The position numbers and the translations under genes were made by a program. DNA of 64,000 nt, taken from positions 2,907,685-2,971,684 of the forward strand of contig JAUJYN010000015.1 of assembly GCA_030737835.1 (NCBI GenBank), in the 5' to 3' direction. This stretch comes from Acorus gramineus (taxonomy: Eukaryota; Streptophyta; Magnoliopsida; Acorales; Acoraceae). The notes below the pieces were generated by a model. That model worked only from the letters and a program-made list of their open reading frames with translations. It had not been told where the DNA came from and did no database searches. Of this stretch, positions 32,941 to 45,786 are shown in pieces (the first letter of the stretch is position 1; each line of letters begins with the position of its first letter).

Positions 32941-33325
32941 TTTTGTCTGAGTCGGATCTGAAGGGGAGCTCCCCGAGGCACATCAGCAGTAGCGGAGCAG
33001 CGTCACGTTCTGCGAGTGAGAGACCATCAGCATCCCCTTTTGATTGTATGTACTGTTATCTGTGCTTGGGCACATACTTATATTTGGATGTCATTGTATA
33101 TATTGGCTCTCACAAGACAGTTGATTATGTATCAGGTCTGTAATATGTCTTTGAATTACAGACTCAGTCGTTTGAGCTTCCGCTATTTGTATATATTATG
33201 TCAGCCACCTTATTGTCTGTGTTGTCTTTTCGATGTTGTTTAGAGTATTTTATTGATCTCCTGTATAGACTGCTGATATTATATATACCTGCCACGTCTC
33301 GGGACGGCCGCCCTGGGGCGTGACA
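32941..33325 (+). other. Predicted terminal exon of the LTR-B leader
   Basis: Begins after ATATTTCTCTCCAG (AG at 32939-32940), which follows the invariant CTCACCCCTCGCATA. The exon sequence differs from that of LTR-A although the acceptor region is shared. Contains the stem-loop 33136-33163. Confidence 0.45.
33136..33163 (+). other. Conserved stem-loop in LTR-B
   Basis: GTCTGTAAT pairs with ATTACAGAC around a 10-nt loop. The stem is one pair longer than in LTR-A and the loop sequence is different. Confidence 0.6.
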
Positions 33326-36300
33326 CTGTGAGAGCCAATTTATACAACGACATCCAAATACAAGTATGTGCCCAAGCACGGAATACAATACATACAATCA
33401 AGAAGGGGATGCTGATGGCCTCTCACTCGCAGAACGTGACGCTGCTCCGCTACTGCTGTGGTGCCTCGGGGAGCTCCTCCTTCAGATGCGACTCAGAAAT
33501 AACTGGAGGAAAAGAATATGCGAGGGGTGAGTCACACGCTCAGTGAATAGCACAACCCATGCATCACAATTCATATTAACCTTAAATAATTTATAGTCCC
33601 TAAAACGGGAGCAACTACACATTCTAGTGGGTCGTTTCATCGCCAACCCACCTCCCCCCTCACCCTCACCCTTTCCAGGGGTGACATGGGCCTCTTGGGG
33701 TATACTAGACCGCTCTCCACCCCTGGTCCACCCGGTAGCCTCTCCCACCCTCGTAGCCTCCACCTGGTATACTCCCACTATCAGTACTGTCCGACGCATC
33801 GGAGGTACCTACGGACGGGAGCCCTCTGTCAGGTTAGCCAACGCCGGGAATCCCTACATCGGATCCAACCAAAAGGAGAAGACAGCCTACTCACACGGAT
33901 ATGATCCTCTTGGATCCGTCGACACCGATTGTAACTCTACTAATGTCATGAATTCTCCAGAATTCCTCCAGGGCGCATAACTAAGATGCGGAAAAACATA
34001 TATTATAACAACGAGGTTATAATATTCTCTAAGGCATGCCTGTAACTATATGCTCTCAGTTTGATTTAATTAGATTAAACTAGATGGGAACATACATAGT
34101 TCGGGGCATGGTGTCTAGGCATGCATAGGCCTCTATACATGATATATGGGTGCATATCCCTAGCATACAAGTTTAAGGTGGCATGGATACATCATATTGA
34201 TCATGCATGCATAGTTTTATATTATCACAAGTTAATATACAATTATGGTGCCCCAGGGGAGGGCAATGCACGCCTACGTGCATCGAACGCCTCCCTACTG
34301 GTTGGATTGTCCCACTCACAGAAACCCGGGTCGTCGCGTGACCGTTCGTCAAGATCTGCAAGACATGGGCATTCTATATGGTGAGTAAATTACACAAATA
34401 CATAAGAAATTTACTAGAAATACCCAATACTCGGACAAGCATGCATACGGGCCCGCACGCACGCGAGCACGCACGTACGCACGCGAGTCCGAGTGCCCCG
34501 ACACCCTCCCGAACCCTCGGGCAGCCATACGCATGCCCCCCCGCACGCACACGCACGAATGCGGACGCACGCACGCATCTTTGCGCCCCTGGCGCACTGC
34601 CACGCCCCTGCCCGGGCGCCCAGACGCGCTGCCCCGCGCGCGCGCACGCTCCCGCGCACTGCGCGCCCGAACAGCACCCTACGCGCACGCCCACGCGTCT
34701 GCACGTAAGCTCGCGCACTCGCCAGCGCGCCCATCTGCGCACGCCAGCGCCTGCCTGCGCGCGCAGACGCGCGCGCACGCGCGCGGATGACTCCGCACGC
34801 GCGCCCGAGCCCCTTCCACCCCCTCCTCCGCCCACCCACACCCCCCAACATCCATGCATACCATGCATACCCAAACACACACCCTAAACAAGCATCTAAA
34901 CAAGCATTGGGAGGAGAAGGACTTACCCAAGGAGAGGAAGAACAAGGGAGGGAACTCGGGTGCCCTTCGCGCACCGAATCGCCACCACCAAGACCACCAC
35001 CACCTCAGCCTCTAGCAAGGCCTAAAGATGGCTGAAAACAGGGGGGAGAGGAGGCCATGAGAGGGAGGTAAACAAAGGGGAAAGCAAAACAAAGACCATG
35101 GAGAGGTAGATCGGAACCCTACCTTTCTTTTTCCCTTCAATGGCTTTCTATTTCAACTCCTCCTACTACCTCTAATGGGGGAAATAACAAGAGGGATGAG
35201 GTGGATTTTGTGTGTGTGAGAGAGAGAAGAAGAGAAGAGAAGATGAAGATGAAGTGGACGCCCACTTTAGGGCACACACTCACTCACACACTTGGAACAA
35301 TGTTTAGGTGGGTTTGACTTTGAGTCAACCCAACCACACAAACAAACAAAAGAAATTGACCAAGTCAACGGTCAAACTTGACTTGGTCAAAGTCTTCTTT
35401 GACTTGGTCAAGCCCCCCTTTGACATTCCCACTCGGTCAAAACCAGGATACGACTCGGAACTGCCAAATTCTGAGACGTTACCGGAATTCAATAAAATTT
35501 TCGTGAGTGCTTTGAAATGGCACCAGGACACATAATGTGCAGTTAGATTTTCAATCGGAGTTCTCAAGCTCATGATGATAGCTAAAAGTCCAAAATTTTA
35601 ACGGTTCCGATCGGAAAAAGAAAAGTTGAAAAACTGCCAGAAATGTCCCAAAGGTAACCAGAAGGCTAAAAGTGACACATATATAACACAGCCAAGTCTA
35701 GACCAAAGAAAATACAACCTGTGCCACATGCACGATTTACAATACATACAATGACTCTAGGACTGCTGACAGCCTCGCACTCGCCACCCGCCGGAAGAAC
35801 GCTCCACGCCCATAAGACCATGCCACAGGAAAGCTCCAGCTCCACGCCCAACACTGCCCCTGAAAAGAAATAGTATGCGAGGGGTGAGCTACAAGCTCAG
35901 TGAGTGGCTGGAAACCAATCACCATACAACAGTTCAATACTAAAGCAATTTCCTTTCAAGGAAAACATGGGTTGAAACCCAATGGATAACAAGGTCACGC
36001 GGCGGCGCGACCAACCTCACCCTCACCCTCACCCTCACTCCCGGAGGGAGACTCTTGGGACTTTTAGGGAGAGACCATACCGTTGGTTGAGGAGACCTGG
36101 GATTACTGGTCTACGCAACACTACTGGATCATCAACCTCAAGATAACTGCCCAACGATGTCTTTGAACATCGATACGAGACCGGACCCAACAACTATGGG
36201 AACAGACGAACAACGAATGGGTCACGAGGCGATGTGTCTTCACCTCATCCTCACCCTCACTCCCGGAGGGAGACTCTTGGGACTTTTGGAAGAGACATAG

Positions 36301-38423
36301 ACTGCTCTACACCCTTGGTCCACCGGTAGCCCTTTCCCCGGGTAGTCACTACCTGGTATACTCCCACGATCAGTACGCTTCCGAACGCCTTGGTGGTACC
36401 TACGGATGGGAGCCCTCTGTCAGGACAGCTTTTCCAACACGGGGAAGTTCCTACATCGGATCCAACGAAGGGGAGAACGATTCCACGCTTGCAATATCAT
36501 TCATTAGCTCTCTCCCGGGTAGCCTCTACCTGGTACACTCCCACGATCAGTACGCTCCCGAACGCATCGGTGGTACCTACGGATGGGAGCCCTCTGTCAG
36601 GACAGCTACAACCCGGGCCTCTTCAACATGGACGACATTGGGAGTAAACATTCAATGCTCGCAAAGCGAACCCAATGGAAAACAACTACTCTCGATAATC
36701 ACTTATCGAGATATCGAATACTACTATACTCCCACACCGTTGCGTCGCTCAGACACAAAGGGGGTTGCCTCTGCTCTCACGTAGAAATAATCCCAAGGCA
36801 CATAACCCAACAGGCGGTTCATATACACGCCTAGCACGGGTAGGCCTAGCTTAATGCCCCCACCGGTTTAACAATCCGATAAGATAATGAATTCTCCTGA
36901 ATTCCAAACGAGTGCATCGCTCGGATGCACGGGGCGATTACATCGCTAGCGCTCTAACTAATAAGGTACAACCCGACAGCGGGTCATACCCACGCCTATT
37001 TCAGATAGGCCTATCAGTTTTTAACATGCGCATATAAATATATCCAGGAGAATTTTATATCTAGCTATGTGCATGAACCATATACACAATCATCTAATAA
37101 TTATAGGGACACACCCTAACATGGATTTACATCATAATAAATCATACAACATGCATACATGGTCTAACTTAAGCATGCGTTGGATATCTCCAACTTAAAA
37201 GAAAGGGTCAAACACGATCTCGCGCATTAACAGGTGCATGCCAATATTCCAAACGAACCTGAGTCGAGTAGGAAATCGCATCTACTTACTCAGTTCGTTC
37301 AGAGGGAGAGGGCGAGAGAGATCATCATCTCATGAAGTTGGTCATAGCTTTGCCCCATTAGCATGGGCGCAACAACTACACCACGCCCTCGAGTCTTATC
37401 GCAAGGGAATATTAGGCAGGTGTCCGTTATTAACCCAGACTTATTCATGCTGGATATTCCAATTAATATGGTGGGAGTAGTATTACAATACTACCTAAGG
37501 CATGCCATATTCTATACATCCATACACATTACCAAAAATACATGCCCATACTAGAGGGGCTCATGCAACACAATCATTCATACATGAATACAATACATGT
37601 ATATAAGCCTAGCATGCAAGATATCTACATATTATAGCTTAAGCATGGCCATACTACTTATCTACACAAGTAGTATAGCTAGGGGGCCCCATCGATGCGC
37701 GACGCGCGTCTACGCGCATCGAGCGCATCCCGAGAGGGGGGGGGGGGGATTGGATCGAACCACTCACCATTACCCGAGACCTCGCGCATCCCATCCGACG
37801 AGATCTGCAAGGTAAGGGCATCAAATTTGGTGAGTAACATCACAATTTAACACTTAGAAATCACTAGAATTACTAAAGACTTAGACATGCACGCATATGG
37901 CCTCGCACGCATGCGAGCACGCGCGTACGCACGCATGCCCGACTGCCGCAGCACCTACCCGAGACCCTGGGCAGGCCCACGCATGCCCCAGCACGCGCAC
38001 GCGCGCACGAGCACTGGCAGCCAGCCGCTCCCCAGACAAACACCCAGGCGCACTGCCCCACGCGCGCGCACGGTCGCGCGAGCCCGCGCGCACTCGCGCG
38101 CACGCCCTGCGCGCACCCCGCTCGCTGCCAGCGTCCGCGCGCACGCGCACGCGCGCGCCTGCGCGCCCGCCTGTGTCTGCCAGTGCCCTTCTGCGCGCGT
38201 GCCTACGCGCTGACGCGCGCAATTTGACCCCTGCGGGCGCCCAGCCATCCTTAACCCTCTTTTAACCCCTTTTAACCCCTCCCCCACACTTCTCACTCAC
38301 CCTAAACCAATTACCTAACATGCATGACTTCCCTACAACCCCCTAAGCCATGAAAAACCAAGAAAAGAAGGGGAAGAGCTCACCTTGGGAGGGGGAATGA
38401 AAGGGGGAGATTCGGGGGCCCTC

Positions 38424-41400
38424 TGTCACGCCCCAGGCGTCCCTGAGACGTGGCAAAGATAATATAATATCAGCTATCAATACCTGAGGTCAATAAGGAC
38501 ACCAACAACAATACACAAGGCGGCAAAGCAAGATAATGATAACTGACTGAAAAGCGGAAGCATAATATATAACAATGTCTGTAAATCAATAACATTATTA
38601 CAGATCCGAATACACAATCAATGTCCTGTGAAAGCCAAGTCTAGACCAAAGAAAATACAACCTGTGCCACATGCACGATTTACAAAGCATAAAATGACTC
38701 TAGGAATGCTGACAGCCTCGCACTCGCCACCCGTCGGCAGAACGCTCCACGCCCATAAGACCAACTCCACGCCCAACACTGCCCCTGAAAAGAAACAGTA
38801 TGCGAGGGGTGAGCTACAAGCTCAGTGAGTGGCTGGAAACCAATCACCATTCTACAGTTCAATACATAATCAATTTCCTTCCAAGGAAAACATGGGTAGA
38901 AACCCATGGATAACAGGGTCACGCGGCGGCGCGACCAACCTCACCCCCACCCTCACTCCCGGAGGGAGTCTTTTGGGACTTATGGGGAGAGACCATACCG
39001 TCGGTCGAAGAGACCCGGATTTACTGGTCTACTCAACACTACTGGATCATCTACATCTAGATAATCGCCCAACGATGTCCTTCAACATCGATCACGAGAC
39101 CGGACCCAACAACTATGGGAACGGTCGAACAACGAATGGGTCACGAGGCGACGCGTCTTCGCCTCATCCATACCCTCACTCCTGAAAGGAGACATCTTGG
39201 GACTTTGGGAGAGACTTAGACTGCTCTACACCCCTGGTCCACCAGTAGCCTCTCCCCGCTCCGTAGCTTACCTGGTATACTCCCACGATCAGCACTGTCC
39301 GAACACATCGGAGGTACCTACAGATGGGAGCCCTCTGTCAGGACAGCCTGTCTAACGCCGGGGATGTCACTACACGGATCCAACGAAGGGGAGAACGATT
39401 CCATGCTCGTGATATCATTCATTAACCCTCTCCGGGGTAGTATCTACAACCCGATCTCCTCAACTCACCACTCTACACCGTTAGTCCGTCCGGTAGCCTC
39501 TCCCACCCTCGTGGCCTCCGCCTAGTCCTCTGACAGGTATAGCCAACGCCGGGGAGTTCCTACATCGGATCCAATGAAGGGGAGAACGATCCCATGTTCG
39601 CAAAGCGAAACCCAATGGAAAACAACCACTCTCGATACTCGCTCATCGAGATATCACACACATGCATAACATCGCCGATCCACCCCACGCTCACCCTTTA
39701 GGGGTGTCATGGGTCCTTTCAGACTAGGTCGCTCTCCACCCCTGGTCCACCAGTAGCCTCTCCCCCACTCCGTAGCTTGCCTGGTATACTCCCACGATCA
39801 GCACAGTCCAAACACATCGGAGGTACCTACAGATGGGAGCCCTCTGTCAGGACAGCCTGTCTAACGCTGGGGAGTCCCTACATCGGATCGAAACGAAGGG
39901 AGAAGACAGCCTACTCACGTGCGTATGATCCTGTTGGATCCGTCGATAACGATTTCTAACACTACTAATGTCATGAATTCTCAAGAATTCCTCCAGGGCG
40001 CATAACTAAGATGCGGGGAAACATATATTATAACCACAAGATTATAATATTCTCTAAGGCATGCTTACAACAGTATAATCACATAATCCAATCTTGATTT
40101 AAATAAATTAAACTAAATGGGGACATGCATAGGTCGAAGCTTCCCTAGCATGAAACATGGTGTCAGGATGCATAGGCCTCTATCCACAACATTAGGGTGC
40201 ATATCCCTAGCATACAAGTCTAAGGTGGCATGGATACATCATATTGATCATGCATAGATCAAGGCTTTTAAGTACAGGACATGGTGTCCAGGCATGTACG
40301 GGCCTCTATACACGATACATGGATGTATATCCCTAGCATGCAAATATCTACATATTAGTTAGGGGGCCCCATCGATGCGCGACGCGCGTCTACGCGGGTC
40401 GAGCGCATCCCTAGAGAGGGGGGGGGGGATTGGAATCAAACCACTCATCTTACAACCCGGGACCTCGCGCATCCCATTCGACGAGATCTGCAAGGTAGGG
40501 GAATCCAACTGGTGAGAAACAACACAATTTACACTTAGAAAACATTAGAAATACCCAACACTCGGACAAGCATGCATACGGGCTCGCACGCATGCGAGAA
40601 CGCACGTACGCACGCGAGTCCGAGTGCCCCGAACCCCACCCGAACACTTGGGCAGCCACACGCATGGCCCCCTGCACGCGGAGGCACGAATGCGCACGCA
40701 CGCATGCACCCCTGCACCCTCGGTGCACTGCCGCGCGCCTGCCCGCGCGCCCAGACGCGCTGCCGCGCGCACGCGCACGCTTGCGCGCGCCTGTGCGCAC
40801 TGCACGTCCAGCCCGCACCCTAGCGCAGCACCCCACGCACGCCCCAGCACGCGCACTGGTCCCCTGCCCCGCGCCCAGGCACATGCTCAGGCGCACTGCC
40901 GCGAGCGCGCACGCTCGCGCGCACACCCGCACGCACTCTTGCGTGCACCCCCACTCGCGCCAGCACCCGCGCGCACCCCCGCTCGCGCCAGCACCCGCGC
41001 GCCCACTCCGCGCGCACCCTTGCACTCTCGCGCACGCGCCCGCGCGCGTCTGCGAGCCCGACTGCGCTTGCCAGCGCCCGCCTGCGCGCGCACGCGCACA
41101 CACACTCTAACACCTTTGCATAGCATGCAAGACTTCCCCAACAGCCCCTTAAGCCATAAAAATCAAGAAAAGAAGGGGAAATGCTCACCTTTGGAGGGGA
41201 AATGAAAGGGGGAGGTTCGGGGGCCCTCGACGCACCCGCGACCACCTCAACCGCCACCACCACCACCACCACCTCTTCGGCCTCCTCAGCCCTCCCATGG
41301 CTGCAAATCAGGGGGGGGGGGAGATCATGCAAGGGAACTTGAGAGAGGGGAGAACAAACAACAACAACACATATGCAAGAACAACCCTCACCATTTCTTC

Positions 41401-42012
41401 CTCCTCCACCTTCTCTTTGGGGAAAATAATCAAACACTTGGGGGCTTGAGTGAGAGGAAGAGAGAGAGGAAGAATCCCACGTCTACGTGGGGAGTGAGAG
41501 GGAGAGAGAGAGGAGAAGATATTTTGGGCACTAAATATCTAAAGGGGAATGAAATGACTAAGTCGCCCTTTGACCAGAAATTCTGCGCATGCTTCACTGG
41601 AACAGCCATAACTTCCTCGATACAGCTCCGAATTGCACGATTCCAAGTCCGATGGAAAGCTAAGAAGATTATCTACAACTTTCATGTTCATGCCAAGATC
41701 AAATAATCTCTCCAGATATTCCAAAATTAGAGCTAAACATAGAGCAGGGCTGCTGCCAGAATTTCCATCCCCGGGGTATACTTGGAAAAATACCCATAAC
41801 TTTTACTACAAGAATCCAGTTGATCTAATTCCACTTCTGTGCGAAAGCTAACTCAAAACTGGACATCTCATAATAAAATCATATTTAAACCTCTTCATCT
41901 TGGATTTTAACAAAATCAAATCCAAATACCAAATCAGGAATACATAACTTCTAGGAAAAAATTATGTACCCAAATTTTCAAATAGAGCACTCCAAATGAC
42001 ACAGGCACAACA
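38424..42012 (-). mobile_element. Solo LTR-A2 (-), 3589 bp
   Basis: Ends TGTCACGCCCCAGG and GGCACAACA, with a perfect TSD ccctc (38419-38423 and 42013-42017), inserted in the A1 solo LTR. GC-rich block 40565-41100, hairpin near 40375, donor-like AAAGGTGAGC on the minus strand near 41186, acceptor-like TTTTCAG near 38790. A local duplication of roughly 110-125 bp (about 40130-40240 and 40255-40350) is private to this copy. Confidence 0.94.
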
Positions 42013-42739
42013 CCCTCGATGCACCCGCGACCACCTCAACCACCACCACCATTACCACCACCTCCACAGCCCTCCTCAGCCTCCTTTGGCTGCAAAACAG
42101 GGGGGGAAAGGACATGAAAAGGGAGCTAGAGAGAGGAGGATCAATAACAACAACACCTACACAAACCTTTCTCTTCCTCCTTCACCTTCCCTTCTCTTTG
42201 AGACATTAACACAAACACATGGGGGGGGATTGAAAGAGAGAAAGAGAGACCCACAAAAAAAAATCCACGTGGGGAGTGGGAGAGAGAGAGAGAGATATTT
42301 TCCACTTGGGGGGGGGGTGAGTGTAAAGGAAAAATGAGGGGGTGAACCTAACCTAAACTCACCCTCTAACAAACCAAATAACCAAGTGGTTGCTTCACCA
42401 CTAAGCAAAGGGGGGTAAGGTTACCCAAGGTCACCACATTCACCAAAATATCTCACACTATTCGACTAATCAAACCAGGAACTCTCGAAAACCCGGATAC
42501 GATTCGGAACTGCATATTTTTCCAACGTTACCGGAATTCGATGAAATTTTTATGGGTAGTACTAAACGGTACCAGGACCCATAATATGCAGTCAGATTTC
42601 CAATCAGAGTACTCTAACTCCCGCAGGTGGCTAAAAGCCAAAATTTTAGCGGCTCCGATCGAAAAATTAAAAAGGCCCTGAATGACCCAGAAGTGACTAA
42701 GGCTTAACCGAAATGGCTCCAAATGACACAGGCATAACA

Positions 42740-43734
42740 CTAAGTCTGCGCTTCCCTCCCTAATCCGACTGATTGACTCTCTGGACTCTTTGACGTGGGT
42801 TTTCACCTTCGCGATTGTTCATCTTCATGGCACTCTGGTTGGTGCTATTTTTGGTTGAGACGCGAGGGTTACTTTGAGGTTGTGGCGCAGCCTTGGCAGG
42901 CTTTGGCGCGAGCCTCCATTTAAGTATAGCGTTTCATCGCCGATGGACAGCCAGGCAAAGAGGATGATTTAGACCTTGGAGGACATGCTAAATGCCTGCA
43001 TGCTCGATGATAAGGGCAGTTGGGTGAGGCACCACCCATTTGTTGGGGTATGCCTGCAAGACGACTGCCATTCGAGCATCCAGATGGACCTGAAAAAAAG
43101 GCACTCTACAGGCGCAGTTTTATACCTCCCTTGTGTTGGGACGGTTGAGGAGCGCCAGTTGGAGGGGCCACAAGTTATTTATTTGACCTTGCAGTGGCCA
43201 GGTTGGTTCATGTGTGCATCTGCACCTCCCAGAACCGATAGAAGGGCTACGCAGGTCATCGTCGCCAGGAGCTTACCTTCGGGTTTGGCGACCATGTTTT
43301 CCTGAAGGTGTCCGGGTTTAAGGGCACCCTCCGCTTCGACGTTCGGGGCAAGCTGAGTCGGCCCTTCATCGGACCGGTTCTCATCTTTGAGTGGATTGGG
43401 GAGGTGGCTTGTCATGTAGCCTTTCCCCCACAGCTGGCTCATGCCCACGACGTCGTCCTTGTCTCAGGGCTGAGGCGTTATGTCCACGATCCTGCTCAGT
43501 CATTCTATTCGACCGCCTCATCCTCGAGCTGGATTTGTCGTTCGTGGAGCAGTGGATCGAGGTCAAGGACCAGCATGAGAAGTGGCTCCACGCTAAGACC
43601 GTTTCTTTGATTACAGTGTGTCGGTAGCGCCAGTCTGGTGCATGGACCACTTGGAAGCAAAAGGTCTATGCATGATACTTGCTATATTCGGTCTCCCCTT
43701 TGGGTTTCCTTAAATTTCGAGGACTAAATTTCCT
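42740..43734 (+). pseudogene. Element 3 integrase relic, second part
   Basis: Resumes after the TSD ctaag and continues the integrase reading begun at 29981: a block corresponding to MDSQTKRTIQTLEDML, HSSIQMDL, ERQLEGPQV, GFKGTLRFDVRGKL, HDVVLVSGLRRYVHDPAQSF, LDLSFVEQWIEVKD and the chromodomain-like tail with TWKQKV. The segment 43308-43610 keeps about 100 codons open in the linker region, the best preserved of the three copies. Stops elsewhere make it non-functional. Confidence 0.88.
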
Positions 43735-43751
43735 AAGGGGGGGGGGGAGAA
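43735..43751 (+). other. Polypurine tract of element 3
   Basis: AAGGGGGGGGGGGAGAA-type tract directly before TGTTATGCC. The G-run is longer than in elements 1 and 2. Confidence 0.85.
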
Positions 43752-45547
43752 TGTTATGCCTGTGTCATTTGGAGCCATTTCGGTTAAGCCTTGGTCACAT
43801 CTGGGTCATTCAGGGCCTTTTTCTTTTTCGATCGGAGTCGCTAAAATTTTGGCTTTTAGCCACCTGCGGGAGTTAGAGTACTCTGATTGGAAATCTAACT
43901 GCATATTATGGGTCCTGGTACCGTTTAGTACTACCCATAAAAATTTCATCGAATTCCGGTAACGTTTTGAAAAATGTGTAGTTTTGAATCGCATCCGGGT
44001 TTGGCCGTTACTGGGTTTCGGTGGGTGAGATATTTTCGAGTGTGTGGTGCTTCTCCGCACGCTTCCCAATAAAGCAAAAATAAGTGGTTGAGTGAGGGTG
44101 AGCCTAACCCTAACCTCACCACCCCCTTATGGTCACCCCTAAACACTATTTGGGCATGGAAATGACCTTTTTGCCCTCTCTCTCTCCCCCTCTCTCCCAA
44201 CTCGTGGATCTCTCTTTCTCTCCCTCTCTTGGTCTCTTTTTCCCCTCTTTGTGTGTGTGGAGAAGGAGGAGGAAGAAGCAAAAGAAGGAGAAGGTGAAGG
44301 AGGAAGAGCAAGGTGTGTGTGTGTGTGGGTGCCTTTGTTGTTGTTGTTGATTCTCCTCTCTCTAGCTCCCTTTTTATGCCCTTCTCTCCTCTATTTTTCA
44401 GCCAAGAAGGGCTGGTGGAGAGGCTGAAGAGGAGGTGTGGTGGTGGTGGTGGTTGAGGTGGCCGTGGGCGCGTCGAGAGCCCCGCATCTCCCCCTTTCCC
44501 TTTCCCTCTTTTGGTAAGTCCTCTTCCCCTTCTTTTTTATTTTATATGGCTGTTGGGATGGTTGGGGAGGTCTTGCATGCTAGGTAGATGGGTTAGAGTG
44601 TGTGTGAGGGGTTGGGGAGGGGTTAAAAGGGGTTAAAGGGTGCTGGGCGCGCACGCGGGTCTGTCCGCGCGCGTGCGCGCGCGTCGGCGCTGGCTGGGGC
44701 CCAGGCGGGTGCGTGCGGTGCGCGCGGGCGTGCGCGGAGCAGGCACGTGGGGCAGGTTGTTTGGGCGGGCCTTGGCATGCGGCTGGGTGCCAGTGCGCGT
44801 GCGCGTGCGTGCGTGTGCTGGGGCATGCGCGGGGCTGCCCAAGGGCTCGGGTAGGTGCTGGGGCACTCGGGCATGCGTGCGTACGCGCGTGCTTGCATGC
44901 GTGCGAGCCCGTATGCGTGCATGTCTAAATCTTTGGCATTTCTAGTAATTTCTAAGTGTTATAATGTGATGTTACTCACCAAATTTGATGCCCTTACCTT
45001 GCAGATCTTGTCAGAAAGATTGCGCGAGGTCCCGGGTTGCGGTGAGTGGTTTGATCCAAACCCCCCGCCCTCGAGATGCGCTCGACGCGCGTAGTCATGC
45101 GTCGCGCATCGATGGGGCATCCTAGCTATACTACTTGTGTAGATAAGTAGTATGGCCATGCTTAAACTATAATATGTTAGATATCTTGCATGCTAGGCTT
45201 ATATACATGTATTGTATCCATGTATGAATGACTGTATCGCATGCGTCCCTCTAGTATATGCATGTATTCTATAATGTGTATGGATGTATAGAATATGGCA
45301 TGCCTTAGGTAGTATTGTAATACTACTCCTACCATATTAATTGGAATATCCAGCATGATTAAGTCTTGGTTAATAATGGGCACACGCCTAATATTCCCTT
45401 GCGATAAGACTCGAGGGCGTGGTGTAGTTTTGCGCCCATGCTAATGGGGCGAAGCTATGACTAGCTTGAAGAGATGATGAGCTCTCTCTCGCCCTCTCCC
45501 TTTGTACGAACTGATTATGTAGATGCAATTTCCTACTCGACTCAGGT
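43752..45547 (+). mobile_element. 3' LTR of element 3 (LTR-A1), truncated
   Basis: Starts TGTTATGCCTGTGTCATT after the PPT. CT-rich leader, acceptor-like CTATTTTTCAG (44390-44401), donor-like TTTTGGTAAGTCC (44513-44520), a shortened GC-rich block (44640-44930), mini-exon 45005-45041, hairpin near 45080. It ends abruptly after CGACTCAGGT, where sibling LTRs continue for about 1.9 kb. Confidence 0.9.
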
Positions 45548-45786
45548 AAGATGGGATGGGGTCCATATCAGCTCCCAGGTTGTCGACTCCATTGCCATAA
45601 CCTGTTCGAGGTGGACAGTGCTCAGCTGTCCTAAGAACTCGACCTGAATATCCCAGGATGGCTCTCCTTCCAGCGCACTCGCCAGTTTGCTTGGGCATCA
45701 ACTAGAGTATTCTGCTCGTGATCGATTGGGTGGATTTCTCACTCACCGATTTGTTCGAGCAAAGTACGTGTGTAGCCCTGATAAGC
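45548..45786. other. Unclassified 239-bp segment
   Basis: Not LTR-like. It contains CTGTTCGAGGTGGACAG and a Gly/Arg-rich minus-strand frame without a recognisable domain. It may be DNA captured during the truncation of the LTR at 45547 or a fragment of another element. Confidence 0.25.

Larger units (their letters stand above)
30638..33325 (+). mobile_element. Solo LTR-B (+), 2688 bp
   Basis: Starts TGTTATATATGTGTCAC and ends GGGGCGTGACA, with a perfect TSD ctgtg (30633-30637 and 33326-33330). It is the cleanest uninterrupted LTR-B. Order: W-box cluster (30914-31010), CT-rich leader, predicted exon/intron signals (exons ending at 31208, 31301-31403, 32073-32108, from 32941), GC-rich block (31515-31990), stem-loop (33136-33163). 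It lies inside another LTR-B of opposite orientation, creating a near-complete inverted repeat. Confidence 0.94.
30421..35688 (-). mobile_element. Solo LTR-B (-) interrupted by LTR-B (+)
   Basis: Starts TGTCACGCCCCAGGG and ends TGACACATATATAACA. Net length is about 2575 bp after removing the inner copy and one TSD. It sits in LTR-A between CTGTGAGAG and CCAAGTCTAG; the right flank reads cagcc where gagagcc is expected, so the TSD is eroded. B differs from A in its 5' third: TGTTATATATGTGTCACTTT start, TTGACC/GGTCAA motifs (35356-35411) and a longer purine-rich leader. GC-rich block at about 34430-34810; donor-like TTGGGTAAGTCC on the minus strand near 34925. Confidence 0.9.
30206..42739 (-). 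mobile_element. Solo LTR-A1 (-) carrying two nested insertions
   Basis: Plus-strand ends are TGTCACGCCCCAGGG and GGCATAACA, with a perfect TSD ctaag (30201-30205 and 42740-42744). The LTR itself is 30206-30420, 35689-38423 and 42018-42739, about 3.67 kb after removing the insertions, which equals a normal LTR-A. Its GC-rich block is at about 37890-38240 and the hairpin near 37695. No internal domain is present, so it is a solo LTR formed by LTR-LTR recombination, inserted in the element 3 integrase. Confidence 0.93.

Noticed and set aside
36010-36050. Telomere-like CCCTCA repeats
   Set aside because: The unit is CCCTCA, not the plant telomere repeat CCCTAAA, and it is a regular part of LTR-A with three to four units per copy.
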